From Myroides odoratus DSM 2801 (GTDB lineage Bacteria; Bacteroidota; Bacteroidia; Flavobacteriales; Flavobacteriaceae), in contig NZ_CM001437.1 of the NCBI RefSeq assembly GCF_000243275.1, positions 1,889,882 to 1,953,881 of the forward strand: 64,000 nt of DNA, in the 5' to 3' direction. Below the pieces are notes generated by a model. The model made no database searches. It worked only from the letters and a program-made list of their open reading frames with translations, and was not told the DNA's origin. A program made the translations under genes and the position numbers. Shown here piece by piece: positions 8,683 through 17,900 of the stretch; within the stretch, counting starts at the first letter, position 1; every line of letters begins with the position of its first letter.

Positions 8683-9698
8683 CTAATATTTTTTTTACTA
8701 ATATATTGGTTATCAACTGCTCATTATAAACATCGTCATAATATCCTTTAAAATTACTTTCACAGATATTTAAATACGTATTATAATCTAAAGGACCTTG
8801 CGCAACAACACGCTTTGCAATTTCTTTCTTAGAAAATGCAAAATCAAATTTAAATGTGTATTCTTTTAAATCAATATTTTGCTCAAAATCTTCAATTACA
8901 TTGGTGTAGATAGGAATTAAACCAACAGCCAAATAAGAATTCATCTTCGTCGGTGTAGAAACCTTATTGATGCAATGATCCTCTCGGATTAAAAATCCAT
9001 ATTCATATTGACTTAATTCTTGATCCAATTGCGCTAAAGGGACAAACAAAAGTTCATACTGTTGTACCTCATATTGCTGAAGAATCTTCAAAGCCTCTTC
9101 TTGTTCACGCGTATAAATATAAAATTTTGCTTGCGGATTTAACTGTTCTATTTCCTTGTATAACAAAACAGTATCCTCAAAACATTGCCAAGAGAACAAC
9201 GTACCAGCATAAACAAAAGAAAAGGGCTTTTTCTTGCGTAAAAACAATTCCTTATTCAATTTTTTATTATAGCACGGCATAACAAGGTGATTCGCATTTA
9301 AGGTAATTTGATGTTTTTCTTCAAAATAAGCAATCATAGCCTTGGAAACAAAAAAACTAAAAAACGCCTTTTTCAAAACATATTTCTCACATGCATTAAA
9401 GACAAAGCCTACTAATTTTGATTTAAAATTATAGTGATGTAACATCCCATATTCTTCTGCTAATATTCCTTGAAACCAAATAATAATGCGATGGGAAAAA
9501 AAAACGGATACTCGCCTTTAAATAATCTATAACTCTAATGGTAAAGATATAATCCTCTTGTTTATTAAAATCAAATTTTAAATCTTGTGTGCGAACGACT
9601 TCAATTCCATTAGCAACAAAAGCTCTTTCCACAATTTCAGTATAATAAATCGTAGCTTCATTGAGTGCTTTATTTGGAATATAAAAGAATATTTTCAT
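8660..9698 (-). pseudogene. Glycosyltransferase gene split by a frameshift
   Basis: Two overlapping reading frames together look like one glycosyltransferase of about 346 residues. The first (9429-9698, 89 codons) begins MKIFFYIPNKALNEATIYYTE and runs to a polyT tract on the coding strand. The second (8660-9445) carries the rest, including FVYAGTLFSWQCF and the C-terminal INKVSTPTKMNSYLAVG segment. The break is at nine consecutive A on the plus strand (9496-9504). Removing one A joins the frames as IRFF then SHRIIIWFQGILAEEYG, a normal continuation for this type of enzyme. This may be a true knockout, a phase-variable switch, slippage-corrected expression, or a sequencing error in a homopolymer. 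Confidence 0.8.
9496..9504 (-). repeat. Homopolymer A9 (T9 on the coding strand) at the frameshift
   Basis: Nine A residues in the plus strand coincide exactly with the point where the glycosyltransferase reading frame breaks. Eight would restore the frame. Such tracts are prone to slippage in replication and transcription. Confidence 0.85.
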
Positions 9699-9707
9699 AA
9701 GTGATTT

Positions 9708-11012
9708 TTAGATGAAAGATAATTTTACTTTATCTTTTTTATAAACATAAATGGCAACTAATAGATTCCATAAAACAACACTACTAGAAAAGGTTATGGC
9801 CGCTCCAATTGTAGAAAATAACGGAATCAAGACGACATTCATTCCTAAATTGAGCACTAAAGTTAACAATAATATATTTTGATACACTTTAGAACGTCCC
9901 GTCATATTCAAATAGATCGGAACAGTTCCCAATGCCGAGGTAATGAGTTGGGATAAAACAAGAATATAAAATGTGTTTTTCATACTGGTATATTGTGCAC
10001 CAAACATTCCTAGAATTTGATCTAAAAAAACAACCATTCCCAAAGCGACGAAAAGATTAATTCCCAATGTTATCCGAGCCGTCCGTTTACATAACTGTTG
10101 CAATTTATCCATCTCATGACGAACGTAATATTCACTAATTTTAGGTGCACAATTAATTGTAATACTCAAAATAACCATAGATAAGATGGTAATCAACTTA
10201 ATTGCAATGGAGTAAAACGCAACAATTTCATTCCCATAATTTTGCTTTAATAAAAATACATCAATTCCCAACAGTAGAAACATAATAATATTACTTACTC
10301 CCATTGGGAAAGAGTGTTTAATTATTTCTTGGTTTGTCAATTGTATAACTACATCTTCTTTTTGAATCTTACGAAACAGGAAATAAATAATAAATTGGGT
10401 AATAAGAAATAAAATTACAAATCCATAAGCATAGTATAGGGCTAAAGAAAAGGCATCTATACTCGTAAACAATAAAAATAATACACCAACAAACAAGGGA
10501 ATATACTTGAAAAAATTCCGAAATAATTCCGACAAAATCACATAATCAAGCGCTCTAAAGGCTTCTGTATTCAAAATGGTCAAAGCATAAAAAGGCAAGA
10601 TGAACATCATTAATTTAATAATTCCAAATCCCTGCGATGCTAGGAAGTTATCGACTACACTAAAGCCCGTTAAACCATAAAACAAGAACATAGCGATAAC
10701 TGCCGTTACAACAACAATTTTCACCATTTGATAATAGGTTTGCTTGAGGCTATAAAACGAGTTCTCTCCTTTTAATCGACCTGCAAAGTAAATAACTGAG
10801 ATATCGGTTCCCAAGAGCACAATACTCCCAGTAATTAAAAGAAATACGCGAACAAACTCATATTCACCAATACTCGTTGGGTTAAAATTCCTTGTCATCA
10901 GAATTGTAAATCCAAAGAGAAACAATATACCAAACCCTCTTAACCCAAAAGTAATTAAGCTTTTGAGAAATAGCTTATTAGAAAGTTTGTCGACAATCAA
11001 TCTGATGTTCAT
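9708..11012 (-). CDS. Wzx-type oligosaccharide flippase (MATE-like)
   Basis: A 434-residue inner-membrane protein with about twelve to fourteen helices in the pattern of the polysaccharide transporter/MVF family. The N-terminal part (LITFGLRGFGILFLFGFTILMTRNFNP, given here only as a description of residues 18-44) is the usual first helix followed by the short NPTSIGEYEF loop. It should flip undecaprenyl-linked repeat units to the periplasmic face. It begins 62 bases after the rmlD stop and is followed after 9 bases by the broken glycosyltransferase gene, so all belong to one minus-strand operon. Confidence 0.88.
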   Translation of the reverse strand: MNIRLIVDKLSNKLFLKSLITFGLRGFGILFLFGFTILMTRNFNPTSIGEYEFVRVFLLITGSIVLLGTDISVIYFAGRLKGENSFYSLKQTYYQMVKIVVVTAVIAMFLFYGLTGFSVVDNFLASQGFGIIKLMMFILPFYALTILNTEAFRALDYVILSELFRNFFKYIPLFVGVLFLLFTSIDAFSLALYYAYGFVILFLITQFIIYFLFRKIQKEDVVIQLTNQEIIKHSFPMGVSNIIMFLLLGIDVFLLKQNYGNEIVAFYSIAIKLITILSMVILSITINCAPKISEYYVRHEMDKLQQLCKRTARITLGINLFVALGMVVFLDQILGMFGAQYTSMKNTFYILVLSQLITSALGTVPIYLNMTGRSKVYQNILLLTLVLNLGMNVVLIPLFSTIGAAITFSSSVVLWNLLVAIYVYKKDKVKLSFI

Positions 11013-11073
11013 TATATATTTTTAAAAATCTACTATAACACGCAATACAATCTTAGTGAGGTAAGGGTTTTTA

Positions 11074-11841
11074 TTACCCCAAAACACTATATTTAGGTCG
11101 TTTCGCTTTTGTAGGATAATCCTCCGTATTTATTGGATTTACCTTTATTTTTATTTTATTTTCCTTAAAAATACGCACAGCTAAATCATACCAACTACAT
11201 ATCAAATCTCCTCTAAAATGGTACATCCCATATTCATTAGTTTCCACTAATTTCATGATAAAGCGACAAATATCAACTGCATGGGTTGGACATCCAATTT
11301 GATCATTGACTACGTTGATTTCAGATTTTGTTTTCGCTAATTGTAGCATTGTATTGCGAAAATTATGCCCAAACTCAGAATACACCCAAGAGGTTCGAAT
11401 AATATAATACTTAACTAGTAAAGCTTGAATATATTGTTCCCCCTTTAATTTTGATGCGCCATAAACATTAACTGGATTGGGTATGTCGGTCGGTTGATAA
11501 GGAGTCATTTGATGCCCATCAAACACAAAATCAGTGGAGATATGAACTAAAGTTGTATCATATTTTAAACAAACTTCTGCTAAGTTCTTAACTCCTTCTG
11601 CATTGATTTGATACGCTAATCCCGTTTCGTCTTCAGCTTTTTCTACATTTGTATACGCAGCAAAATTAACACATATATTTGGTTTATACCGATCAAAAAT
11701 GGAGTTACAATTTTCAATTTTTGAAATATCTAACACCTTGCTTGATAAAAACACAAAATTAACAGAAATAAATTGACTGCTAATCGATTGCAAGGCCTGG
11801 CCCATTTGTCCATTTGCACCTGTTACAAGAATTTGAATCAT
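11074..11841 (-). CDS. rmlD: dTDP-4-dehydrorhamnose reductase, short at the C-terminus
   Basis: An SDR-type reductase for the last step of dTDP-L-rhamnose synthesis. It has the ILVTGANGQMGQAL Rossmann motif at the N-terminus, FAAYTNVEKAED, STDFVFDG, and the active-site YGASKLKGE Tyr-Lys pair. The protein stops after RPKYSVLG at residue 255, where family members usually continue for about 30 residues (RPxYSVLDK and a last helix). A one-base shift would extend the frame by about 17 residues up to just before wzx. The start overlaps rmlC's end by 4 bases. Whether the short form is active is uncertain. Confidence 0.85.
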   Translation of the reverse strand: MIQILVTGANGQMGQALQSISSQFISVNFVFLSSKVLDISKIENCNSIFDRYKPNICVNFAAYTNVEKAEDETGLAYQINAEGVKNLAEVCLKYDTTLVHISTDFVFDGHQMTPYQPTDIPNPVNVYGASKLKGEQYIQALLVKYYIIRTSWVYSEFGHNFRNTMLQLAKTKSEINVVNDQIGCPTHAVDICRFIMKLVETNEYGMYHFRGDLICSWYDLAVRIFKENKIKIKVNPINTEDYPTKAKRPKYSVLG

Positions 11842-12386
11842 AGCGGGTCAATCATATTGAAATAAGGCAAAATAGCATCTTTATCCGAAATGATATAGGC
11901 TTGATCTAATACTGGCCAATCTATGGCTAATGTTGGATCTTTGTAAAACAATCCTTCTTCTGCTTCTTTAGCATAGTAATTATCGCATTTATAAGCAAAA
12001 ACAGCTGTATCACTTAGCACCAAAAAACCATGCGCAAACCCTCTTGGTATGAATAATTGTTTTTGTTCTACATCATTTAACACTAAGGATAAATGCTGTC
12101 CATACGTTGGCGAATTTTTACGCAAATCAACAATTACATCAAGTACTTCACCTTGAACTACACGTACTAATTTAGCTTGCTGATACTTTCCTTTCTGGAA
12201 ATGTAATCCTCTGAGTGTTCCCTTTTTAGAATACGACTGGTTATCTTGAACAAAATCAACTTTCAATCCTGTTTGTTTTTCAAAAATGACCTGATTATAA
12301 CTTTCAAAGAAATAACCCCTATCATCTTTAAAAATCTGAGGATGTAGCACAAAACAATCTTTGAATAACGTTGATTCTACTTTCAT
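11838..12386 (-). CDS. rmlC: dTDP-4-dehydrorhamnose 3,5-epimerase
   Basis: A 182-residue cupin enzyme for the third step of dTDP-L-rhamnose synthesis. It has KDDRGYFFESYN, then the DNQSYSKKGTLRGLHFQ segment with the catalytic His at residue 62, and PRGFAHGFLVLSD in the barrel core. Length is normal. It overlaps rmlD by 4 bases and follows the Wzz-like gene after 3 bases. rmlA and rmlB are not in this window and must be elsewhere if rhamnose is made. Confidence 0.94.
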   Translation of the reverse strand: MKVESTLFKDCFVLHPQIFKDDRGYFFESYNQVIFEKQTGLKVDFVQDNQSYSKKGTLRGLHFQKGKYQQAKLVRVVQGEVLDVIVDLRKNSPTYGQHLSLVLNDVEQKQLFIPRGFAHGFLVLSDTAVFAYKCDNYYAKEAEEGLFYKDPTLAIDWPVLDQAYIISDKDAILPYFNMIDPL

Positions 12387-12389
12387 GAT

Positions 12390-13349
12390 TTAAGCTCTAT
12401 TTTTATAATACCTTACAAAATCAATACCCATTCCCACGATTAAAAATAACAACACAAATTTCACGATGTCTTTTGCAATTTGTCGTTCTATACTAGGTTC
12501 ATCCTTCGTTAAAATAGGATTTTCGGTTATATAATCTAGTACAAACAATACTTCATGAGACTCTAATTGTGTAATTTCAAGTGCTCTTAGTCTACTAAGG
12601 ATCTCTTTTTTCTTCGCTAAAAGTTCGATATATCTCGTTTGCTCTTCCAGATTACTTCCTTTTTTTTCCAGTAAAATTGCATAACCTTGAATCCCTTTTA
12701 ATTCTTCTTCTAAAACTTCTTTTTCCTTAGTCAATGCGCCTAGCTCAATTTGTTTACGCTTTATAAAATAAGGATGCTCATTAAAATGAGTCTGTAAATC
12801 CGCGATAAATTTATCTATATCAAAGGGTTGTTCAGCTTTAATTTTTAAGAGTTGATACGGATAATTTTTACTAGTAGCGTAGTTGTGAATAGCTTCTCCA
12901 AGACTCTCTGCCTTAGACGCTAAATTTTCAAATACTTTGCTATACAAACTATCTTGTCCTACAAAAGAAAAAATATCATCTAATCCATCCAATTTTGATG
13001 CTTTTATTTGTGTATAACCCAATTGATCACTGAATTTTACCAAAGACAATTGATCCAAATAATCGATGCTATTATACTTTGGGGCTAGAATAAGGGTATA
13101 TTCCACTTCACCTTTAGCCGAACTGAACTCAGCAGTTTGCAGCATTTTTTGATGTGAATTATATCTTACATACCCCAGGATTAAACCTAAAAGCAAACCT
13201 AAAGTGATGAATACCCACTTCCCAGCGATGTATTTCCCCGTTTTATACATAAAAAAACCGACAGTATCCAAAAGTGATACTGCGGCCTTTTTTATATCAA
13301 GTAAATCAACCTCATCAAATTCCTTTGTGTTTTGATTATCTTCTTTCAT
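12390..13349 (-). CDS. Wzz-like chain-length/polysaccharide co-polymerase protein
   Basis: A 319-residue inner-membrane protein with the two-helix topology of the Wzz family. The first membrane segment is at about residues 43-62 and the second at about 295-313, with a long periplasmic region between. That region has a strongly charged helix at about 200-255 likely to form a coiled coil. There is no cytoplasmic kinase domain. Flavobacterial polysaccharide loci often encode such a protein. It should set chain length. Stop and start codons with neighbours are only 1-3 bases apart. Confidence 0.75.
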   Translation of the reverse strand: MKEDNQNTKEFDEVDLLDIKKAAVSLLDTVGFFMYKTGKYIAGKWVFITLGLLLGLILGYVRYNSHQKMLQTAEFSSAKGEVEYTLILAPKYNSIDYLDQLSLVKFSDQLGYTQIKASKLDGLDDIFSFVGQDSLYSKVFENLASKAESLGEAIHNYATSKNYPYQLLKIKAEQPFDIDKFIADLQTHFNEHPYFIKRKQIELGALTKEKEVLEEELKGIQGYAILLEKKGSNLEEQTRYIELLAKKKEILSRLRALEITQLESHEVLFVLDYITENPILTKDEPSIERQIAKDIVKFVLLFLIVGMGIDFVRYYKNRA

Positions 13350-13350
13350 T

Positions 13351-15030
13351 TTAATTGCTATTAAAAATTTGTTCTACTATTTTTATGGTAATCAAATATG
13401 TAGGCTTTACTCCTGTCGTCCCCAGTCCTCCCGAAGCCAATGTACTCCCTGTTTCTAATGGATTATCCGAAGCATAGTATGCATATCTCACTTTTACCTC
13501 TGGATTAATACTTTTGCGTATTTTAGAAGCCGATTGAATTGCTTTTTGATAATGAGCACCTTCCATTTCTAATCCAATTACTCCCCACGTAGAATCATGG
13601 AAGAACTTCAGTAGATCTTTATTTTGTAAAGACGTTCCCAATACCGTAACCATGGTTCCTCCAACAACTGGAATCCCATGATTTTCAAACATATCCACGG
13701 TCAATTCATTATCAAAAGGATAGTTATCTCCTGTTCCTTCGTTAATATGAGCGAATGGAATCATGATATCCCCTTTTCCACCTTCTAAAATTCCTGCTTT
13801 ACCCATAATCGATACAGATTCTACATTAAGGCGGATTTGTTTTTTATATGGCTTCAACAATTCATCAATCGTTTCATATGCTTGTTCTCCAAAAGCATAA
13901 TCCATCACAATAATAACAGGCGATTCGCCCTCAAAAGAAGCTCCTTTGAAATTCGTTTGTTCAAACTTAATCTTCGCTGTGTCAAAAATTTGAACGTCGA
14001 TATTTGTACCTGACTCATCCGATAAAAAGACCATTCCTTCTCTTTCTGCACGCTCTCTCACTAGGTTGCGTAAGGCTTTATTTTCGGGCTTACTCAATTC
14101 TTCATAAATCTCTACTTCTTCCGAAACTTCAATTTCCCCTTGCATCACATAAGGCGCAAAAATAGAATTCATCACACTGTGCATATTTGCACTGATAATG
14201 TGAATCGGACGTTCTAACAAGCCTTTTTCTACCAATACCTCCTTGATGCGGTTAGACCAGATTTCACCGTAAATATGGTGTCCTAATCGCTCGCGTAACA
14301 AAGGACTGAACGTAATTGTTCGCTTATTGTTATCCACTTCCTCTTCAATAGCCAATTTCCCTAACCAATAAATCACATCTAAGAAGCGATCCGGGTTTTC
14401 TGGAATTGCAAACTTCTCATATACCGACAATACCTCAGCAAATGAGCGTCCTAACACATTGGCCAAATGAGATATCGTCACTTCTTTGTGTTGTAACTCT
14501 AGGGGTTCTGTTTGTTTTGCTGCTGATTCAATTTTTTTCCAATCACGCGTTACTCTTCCTTCTTCATCAATTAAAACTCTATTTTTAATTTTATGTGATT
14601 CGATAAAGATAAACGTCAGGTGCGTTAAAACATCATAGATATCTGAACGTCCTCTGGTGATTTCGATATTCATTTGCTCCTCGTCAATACGGTAGCAGTT
14701 TCTTCTTCTTTTTGGAGGCACAATCGCTTGAAAATGAGAAAAAGAATAGCCTTCATCCGACGTTAAATTGATGTATCTACACTCTTCAATCCCAATAGGT
14801 AGTCGTTCAATCACATACAGCAATCCGTCTAATTCTACCTTTTCTTCCGCAATTGTACCATAAATTTCTGGACGCAATTCAAGTAAAGCCTCTCTCAATG
14901 TATCTCCAGATACTCCCATTGGTTTATAAAACCCGCGGTTAAATAAATGGCGCATTGTAATATAAATACGCTCAATCGCAGCTGAAGAAACTTGTGCTCT
15001 TGTTCTTGAAATATTTTTAATCTCTCTCAT
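13351..15030 (-). CDS. DUF6909-like conserved protein with phosphorylase-like C-terminal half
   Basis: A 559-residue soluble protein without signal or membrane segments. Its N-terminal part begins with a helical region (IYITMRHLFNRGFYKPMG) and includes a basic PPKRRRNCYRI stretch near residue 105. The C-terminal half contains GGTMVTVLGTS and the GLEMEGAHY segment near residue 485, which resembles the EMEGAA base/ribose-binding motif of nucleoside phosphorylases and MTA nucleosidases. I recall the family as DUF6909. It lies one base upstream of the Wzz-like gene and 23 bases after the GH3-like gene. The enzymatic idea is inference only. Confidence 0.7.
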   Translation of the reverse strand: MREIKNISRTRAQVSSAAIERIYITMRHLFNRGFYKPMGVSGDTLREALLELRPEIYGTIAEEKVELDGLLYVIERLPIGIEECRYINLTSDEGYSFSHFQAIVPPKRRRNCYRIDEEQMNIEITRGRSDIYDVLTHLTFIFIESHKIKNRVLIDEEGRVTRDWKKIESAAKQTEPLELQHKEVTISHLANVLGRSFAEVLSVYEKFAIPENPDRFLDVIYWLGKLAIEEEVDNNKRTITFSPLLRERLGHHIYGEIWSNRIKEVLVEKGLLERPIHIISANMHSVMNSIFAPYVMQGEIEVSEEVEIYEELSKPENKALRNLVRERAEREGMVFLSDESGTNIDVQIFDTAKIKFEQTNFKGASFEGESPVIIVMDYAFGEQAYETIDELLKPYKKQIRLNVESVSIMGKAGILEGGKGDIMIPFAHINEGTGDNYPFDNELTVDMFENHGIPVVGGTMVTVLGTSLQNKDLLKFFHDSTWGVIGLEMEGAHYQKAIQSASKIRKSINPEVKVRYAYYASDNPLETGSTLASGGLGTTGVKPTYLITIKIVEQIFNSN

Positions 15031-15053
15031 AGTCTTCCATTTTTATTTCCTAA

Positions 15054-16541
15054 TTATTCTATTTTTAATTGATCAGCAATGGTTCTATCATTGCTCAATC
15101 GCGGCAATTTATTTTGCCCTCCCAGCTTGCCAATGCTTTTCATATACGCTTGAAAGCCATCTTTTTCTACAGATCGAATGACCAATGTACGCAATACCTT
15201 TCCTACAATTAAGTCATCATAGTATACATTTTGTTTGCGCAACGCCTCATCAATTCGCAATGCAAATGCTTCCATGTCCTCTGGTGCTTGACCAAATTCA
15301 ATAAACCACTCGTGATAAGGCAATCCATCTGTGGGTGTAATTTGAGGGGCTACAGTAAATTCATTCACTTGTACTTCTGTTCCCTCCATCGCTTGTTGCA
15401 AAGCTGTTTCTACTTCTTTTCCAATCACATGTTCGCCAAAAGCAGAGATAAAGTGCTTGATACGTCCTGACACAACAATACGGTGAGGTTTTAAGCTTAC
15501 AAATTGAACCGTATCACCAATGTTATACCCCCATAATCCGGCATTCGTTGAAATAATCAATACATAGTTAACTCCTAGTTCAACTTCTCCAATGGTATAG
15601 CGTCTTGGATTAGCTTCAAAGAATTCTTCCACTTTGATAAACTCATAAAAGATTCCTGCATTCAACAATAGCAGCAACCCTTTTTCGCGTTGAGAATCTT
15701 GGTAGGCAAAGAAACCTTCTGAAGCTGGAAATAACTCAATAGAAGGAACTTTCCTTCCGATGAGTTGTTCAAATTTAGCACGATAAGGCTCATAATTAAC
15801 CCCTCCGTAAATAAATAAATTGAACTTTTTAAAGATTTCCCCTACCCCTTTGCCTTCTCTTGCTTTCAAACGCTCAAAATACATTTGTACCCAGCTTGGA
15901 ATTCCGGAAATCACCGTCATGTTTTCATGAACCGTTTCTTCTACGATGGCATCTACTTTGGTTTCCCAATCCTCGATGCAATTCGTTTCCCAACTTGGCA
16001 GTCTATTCTTTTGTAAATATGCAGGAACGTAATGGGCAACAATACCCGATAAACGCCCTAAGTTAATTCCGTTTTTCTGTTCTAAAATGGGACTTCCCTG
16101 TAAAAAGATCATTTTGCCATCCACAAAATCAGCAATACCCGTTTCATGAACATACGCCAAAATAGCATTTCGCGCTGCTTCAATATGGTAAGGCATGGAT
16201 TCTTTAGTCAAGGGAATATACTTTGCTCCCGAAGTAGTGCCTGAAGTTTTAGCGAAGTACAGTGGTTTGCCTTTCCACAATACATCCTCTTCTCCTTTCA
16301 CTACGCGATCCACATACGGTTTTAAACCTTCATAATCGCGTATAGGCACCTGCTGAGCAAACATTTTAGCATCCGTAATAGTCGTAAAATTGTGATCCTG
16401 ACCAAAGGCGGTATGCTTTGCTTGTTCAACTAAATCCGCTAAAACCTTTGCTTGGGTTTCCACTGGATTTTTGAGCCATTTTTGTGTTTTCTTGTGAATA
16501 ATCGAAGCAAATATCTTCGCTCCAAAAGATTTTATAGACAT
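15054..16541 (-). CDS. GH3-like adenylate-forming enzyme
   Basis: A 495-residue member of the GH3 family, the acyl-adenylating group named after plant auxin-conjugating enzymes. The ATP-binding FAKTSGTTSGAKYIPLT stretch near residue 90 and LFPASEGFFAYQ near residue 270 match motifs 1 and 2, and the IGDTVQF segment matches motif 3. It should activate a carboxylate as an acyl-AMP and may pass it to an amine or thiol; the bacterial substrate is unknown. It is 5 bases downstream of the M23-like gene, and this neighbourhood with tatA appears conserved in flavobacteria. Confidence 0.87.
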   Translation of the reverse strand: MSIKSFGAKIFASIIHKKTQKWLKNPVETQAKVLADLVEQAKHTAFGQDHNFTTITDAKMFAQQVPIRDYEGLKPYVDRVVKGEEDVLWKGKPLYFAKTSGTTSGAKYIPLTKESMPYHIEAARNAILAYVHETGIADFVDGKMIFLQGSPILEQKNGINLGRLSGIVAHYVPAYLQKNRLPSWETNCIEDWETKVDAIVEETVHENMTVISGIPSWVQMYFERLKAREGKGVGEIFKKFNLFIYGGVNYEPYRAKFEQLIGRKVPSIELFPASEGFFAYQDSQREKGLLLLLNAGIFYEFIKVEEFFEANPRRYTIGEVELGVNYVLIISTNAGLWGYNIGDTVQFVSLKPHRIVVSGRIKHFISAFGEHVIGKEVETALQQAMEGTEVQVNEFTVAPQITPTDGLPYHEWFIEFGQAPEDMEAFALRIDEALRKQNVYYDDLIVGKVLRTLVIRSVEKDGFQAYMKSIGKLGGQNKLPRLSNDRTIADQLKIE

Positions 16542-16546
16542 AATTT

Positions 16547-17422
16547 TTATTCTAAATCAATAAATAATGTAGGATCTAACGGGTAATTGTCTTTCCACAA
16601 TTCGAAATGCAGATACGGTTGACTCATTTTCGATTTCACCTCTTCCTGGTTATACAATCCCAACACATCCCCCGCTTGTACCGTTTCATAAACACTTTTC
16701 GTCAGGGAGGACAAATGCTTGTACACGGAGCTTACTCCTTCTTCATGTAGCACAATCACCGTATATCCATCCTTGATGGTCCAATCAACAAAAATAACCG
16801 TTCCCTTGGCTACCGATTTGACCATAGCATTCTTAGCTGCAGTGAAATCAAGACCAAAATGTGTCGATTTTGGATCGTATTTACGGACAATCGTTCCTTC
16901 AATTGGTGCAAAAAGAACCGTACTTACCCTAGCTTCTGCATTGGTAAAAATGTTGTACTTATCTTCCAAGCGCACATATTCACGTAATTCCAAATCTTTT
17001 TCACTCGGTTGGGTATGTTCAATCGCATGAAGGGGGGTATCTGTTTTCATCAACGAGTCAACACTAGCTGATGTAATTTCAATATCACCTAGTAAAACGC
17101 GTTGTACCGCCGCGACATAATGTTCATTTTTCTTTATCTCCGATTCGAGGGAATCTACTTTCAACGCCAAATCCACAGCCTTTTGCTTGAGTTCCGCAGA
17201 AGAATATCCTGGGATATATTCTTTTAAGGGCGTTGCAAGCAATAAGATGACATTGGAAACGAGTAATAAAAAAACCATGGTCGTTGTAGCACCAACCACA
17301 TTCAAGAGATTTAACTTGAACGAACTCACATCTTCAAATGTTCGATCGTTTACTACTACTACCCTATATTTATCTAGAAGTCTTTTCTTCCACTTTTTCC
17401 ATTGAAGTCCTTTCTTAGACAT
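16547..17422 (-). CDS. M23-family (LytM-like) peptidase with altered HxH motif
   Basis: A 291-residue protein anchored by one membrane helix at about residues 45-63, followed by a coiled-coil-like helix (about 75-105) and a C-terminal LytM domain. Zinc ligands are present: His188 and Asp192 (HFGLD), and His272. His236 (YKHLSS) matches the other active-site His. The first His of the HxH motif is Tyr270 (PYLHFELW), which in LytM is a catalytic residue. It may be a weak peptidase or a regulatory, EnvC/NlpD-like activator. It is the first gene of a minus-strand operon that is divergent from tatA. Confidence 0.85.
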   Translation of the reverse strand: MSKKGLQWKKWKKRLLDKYRVVVVNDRTFEDVSSFKLNLLNVVGATTTMVFLLLVSNVILLLATPLKEYIPGYSSAELKQKAVDLALKVDSLESEIKKNEHYVAAVQRVLLGDIEITSASVDSLMKTDTPLHAIEHTQPSEKDLELREYVRLEDKYNIFTNAEARVSTVLFAPIEGTIVRKYDPKSTHFGLDFTAAKNAMVKSVAKGTVIFVDWTIKDGYTVIVLHEEGVSSVYKHLSSLTKSVYETVQAGDVLGLYNQEEVKSKMSQPYLHFELWKDNYPLDPTLFIDLE

Positions 17423-17434
17423 AAATCATCTGTT

Positions 17435-17449
17435 TTCTACACAAATATA
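17435..17449 (-). promoter_or_regulatory. -7 box for the M23-like operon
   Basis: On the minus strand TATATTTG (17442-17449) matches TAnnTTTG exactly and lies about 20 bases before the ATG at 17422. No good -33 TTG is visible. Confidence 0.5.
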
Positions 17450-17578
17450 AACATTAAAAAAGTTGACTTCTTCTCTTTTTTGCTTTTATTCACATATTAA
17501 ATAGATCGTAATGTTAATATTATTGGTTAAAAAGTTAAATAATCGAATCGACCAATAAACAGAACCGGTTTTTCTTCC

Positions 17579-17592
17579 TATATTTGTTTTTA
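17579..17592 (+). promoter_or_regulatory. -7 box for tatA
   Basis: TATATTTG at 17579-17586 matches TAnnTTTG exactly, 30 bases before the tatA ATG. The same octamer serves the divergent M23-like gene 130 bases away. Confidence 0.55.
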
Positions 17593-17615
17593 TTAAAATC
17601 TTCAAACAAATTAAT

Positions 17616-17834
17616 ATGAACTCATTACATATTTTTTTAGGAATGGTTGGGCCATGGCAAATTGTAATTATTGTTGCCTTAATCCTATTGTTATTTGGTG
17701 GTAAGAAAATTCCTGAATTGATGAAAGGATTAGGAACAGGAATCAAAGAATTCAAGGATGCTACTAAGGATGAAAATGCTCAACAGACATCTAAGAAAGA
17801 AACGACAAAAGAAGACACTTCTAAAACAGAATAA
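17616..17834 (+). CDS. tatA: Sec-independent translocase subunit TatA/E
   Basis: A 72-residue protein with one N-terminal membrane helix (about residues 13-28), the FGGKKIPELMKGLGTGIKEFK hinge and amphipathic helix typical of TatA/E (described here by residues 27-46), and a charged Lys/Glu/Asp/Thr-rich tail. It would form the pore-like part of the twin-arginine export system in the inner membrane. tatC is not in the window. It is a single-gene unit with its own promoter-like box and terminator. Confidence 0.92.
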   Translation: MNSLHIFLGMVGPWQIVIIVALILLLFGGKKIPELMKGLGTGIKEFKDATKDENAQQTSKKETTKEDTSKTE

Positions 17835-17857
17835 TTCATTAGAATCTCGATATTCAC

Positions 17858-17892
17858 ATGCGCTATGCCATCGGTATTAGCGCATTTTTTAT
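17858..17892 (+). terminator. Rho-independent terminator after tatA
   Basis: TGCGCTA at 17859-17865 pairs with TAGCGCA at 17878-17884 and six T follow. It lies 24 bases after the tatA stop. Confidence 0.8.
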
Positions 17893-17900
17893 TTATACGA

